A stretch of DNA of 5,495 bases from MAG-120531 sp041163765. Its GTDB lineage: Bacteria; Bacteroidota; Bacteroidia; Flavobacteriales; Flavobacteriaceae. The position numbers and the translations under genes are program-made. Numbering within the stretch: the first letter of the stretch is position 1; every line of letters starts with the position of its first letter. Below are positions 5,385 through 5,495 of the stretch, piece after piece. The stretch is taken from assembly GCA_041163765.1 (NCBI GenBank), contig JBEAQS010000035.1:1-5495 (forward strand). The letters run 5' to 3'. Under the pieces are notes generated by a model. It had not been told where the DNA came from, did not search any database, and saw nothing but the letters and a program-made list of their open reading frames with translations.

Positions 5385-5495
5385 ATGCATAGAATTGTAC
5401 TTTTATTCTTGATGGGGTTATGGACCCAGTGGGTATTGGCCTAATGGAGATGGCAACCCTTCGGATGCGTATGATGCAGATAACGACGGTATCGC
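5385..5495 (+). CDS. possible start of a secreted calcium-binding-repeat protein, frame interrupted (partial)
   Basis: From the ATG at 5385 the frame reads MHRIVLLFLMGLWTQWVLA and then meets TAA at 5442-5444. The 19 residues look like a signal peptide, with a basic start, a hydrophobic core and an Ala at the possible cleavage site. In another frame, open from 5413 to the edge, the sequence reads PNGDGNPSDAYDADNDGI from 5440. This resembles the Asp/Asn/Gly-rich calcium-binding repeats (thrombospondin type 3-like) of surface proteins in Bacteroidota. That frame has no ATG, GTG or TTG start inside the window, so the two parts could form one protein only if one base is extra between them, for example in GGGG (5414-5417) or CCC (5425-5427). 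A real mutation, a sequencing error, or chance resemblance of one segment all remain possible. Nothing more specific can be said about function. Confidence 0.33.

Noticed and set aside
5341..5495. A minus-strand frame open from the right edge to a stop at 5341
   Set aside because: The translation is rich in Ile and Arg with no recognisable family. It overlaps the inverted repeat, and the D/N/G-rich plus-strand reading of the same DNA is more protein-like.

Overview
The window looks like ordinary chromosomal housekeeping DNA from a member of the Bacteroidota. Three things point there. First, FolK is fused to a deoxynucleoside kinase, an arrangement I associate with this phylum. Second, the protein sequences of MutS (GPNMSGKS-type Walker A), the TrmH-family methylase and SppA match Bacteroidota versions as I remember them. 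Third, the tRNA promoter carries a -7 box of the TAnnTTTG type with an upstream TTGACA. The genus cannot be fixed from the sequence alone; a saprospirid or cytophagal relative with moderate GC is a reasonable guess.

Layout, left to right. Positions 1-228 (minus) hold the N-terminal 76 codons of an SppA-type signal peptide peptidase that runs off the left edge. It is transcribed away from folK-dNK (288-1454, plus), a bifunctional folate-biosynthesis and nucleoside-salvage enzyme, across a 59-bp divergent promoter region. A hairpin at the end of folK-dNK serves as a shared terminator for it and for the convergent trmH-like SPOUT RNA methyltransferase (1561-2112, minus). That gene is in turn divergent from mutS (2222-4858, plus), a complete mismatch-repair ATPase with a beta-clamp-binding motif near its C-terminus. 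Downstream is a compact tRNA operon: a strong promoter (4882-4911), tRNA-Gly(GCC) (4946-5018), a spacer with a UUCG hairpin, tRNA-Leu(UAA) (5045-5128) and an intrinsic terminator (5135-5172).

After the tRNA terminator lie about 210 bp with no supported gene. They include a perfect 8-bp inverted repeat just before an ATG at 5385. From that ATG a signal-peptide-like stretch is readable, but it stops after 19 codons. A calcium-binding-repeat-like stretch (ending DADNDGI) is readable in a different frame up to the right edge. This may be the damaged, frameshifted or mis-sequenced start of a secreted protein, and it is the least explained part of the window.

The genes do not form one pathway. They are independent housekeeping units (membrane proteolysis, folate and dNTP precursors, RNA modification, mismatch repair, tRNA supply) in alternating orientation. 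I found no CRISPR array, insertion sequence, defence island or evident new system.
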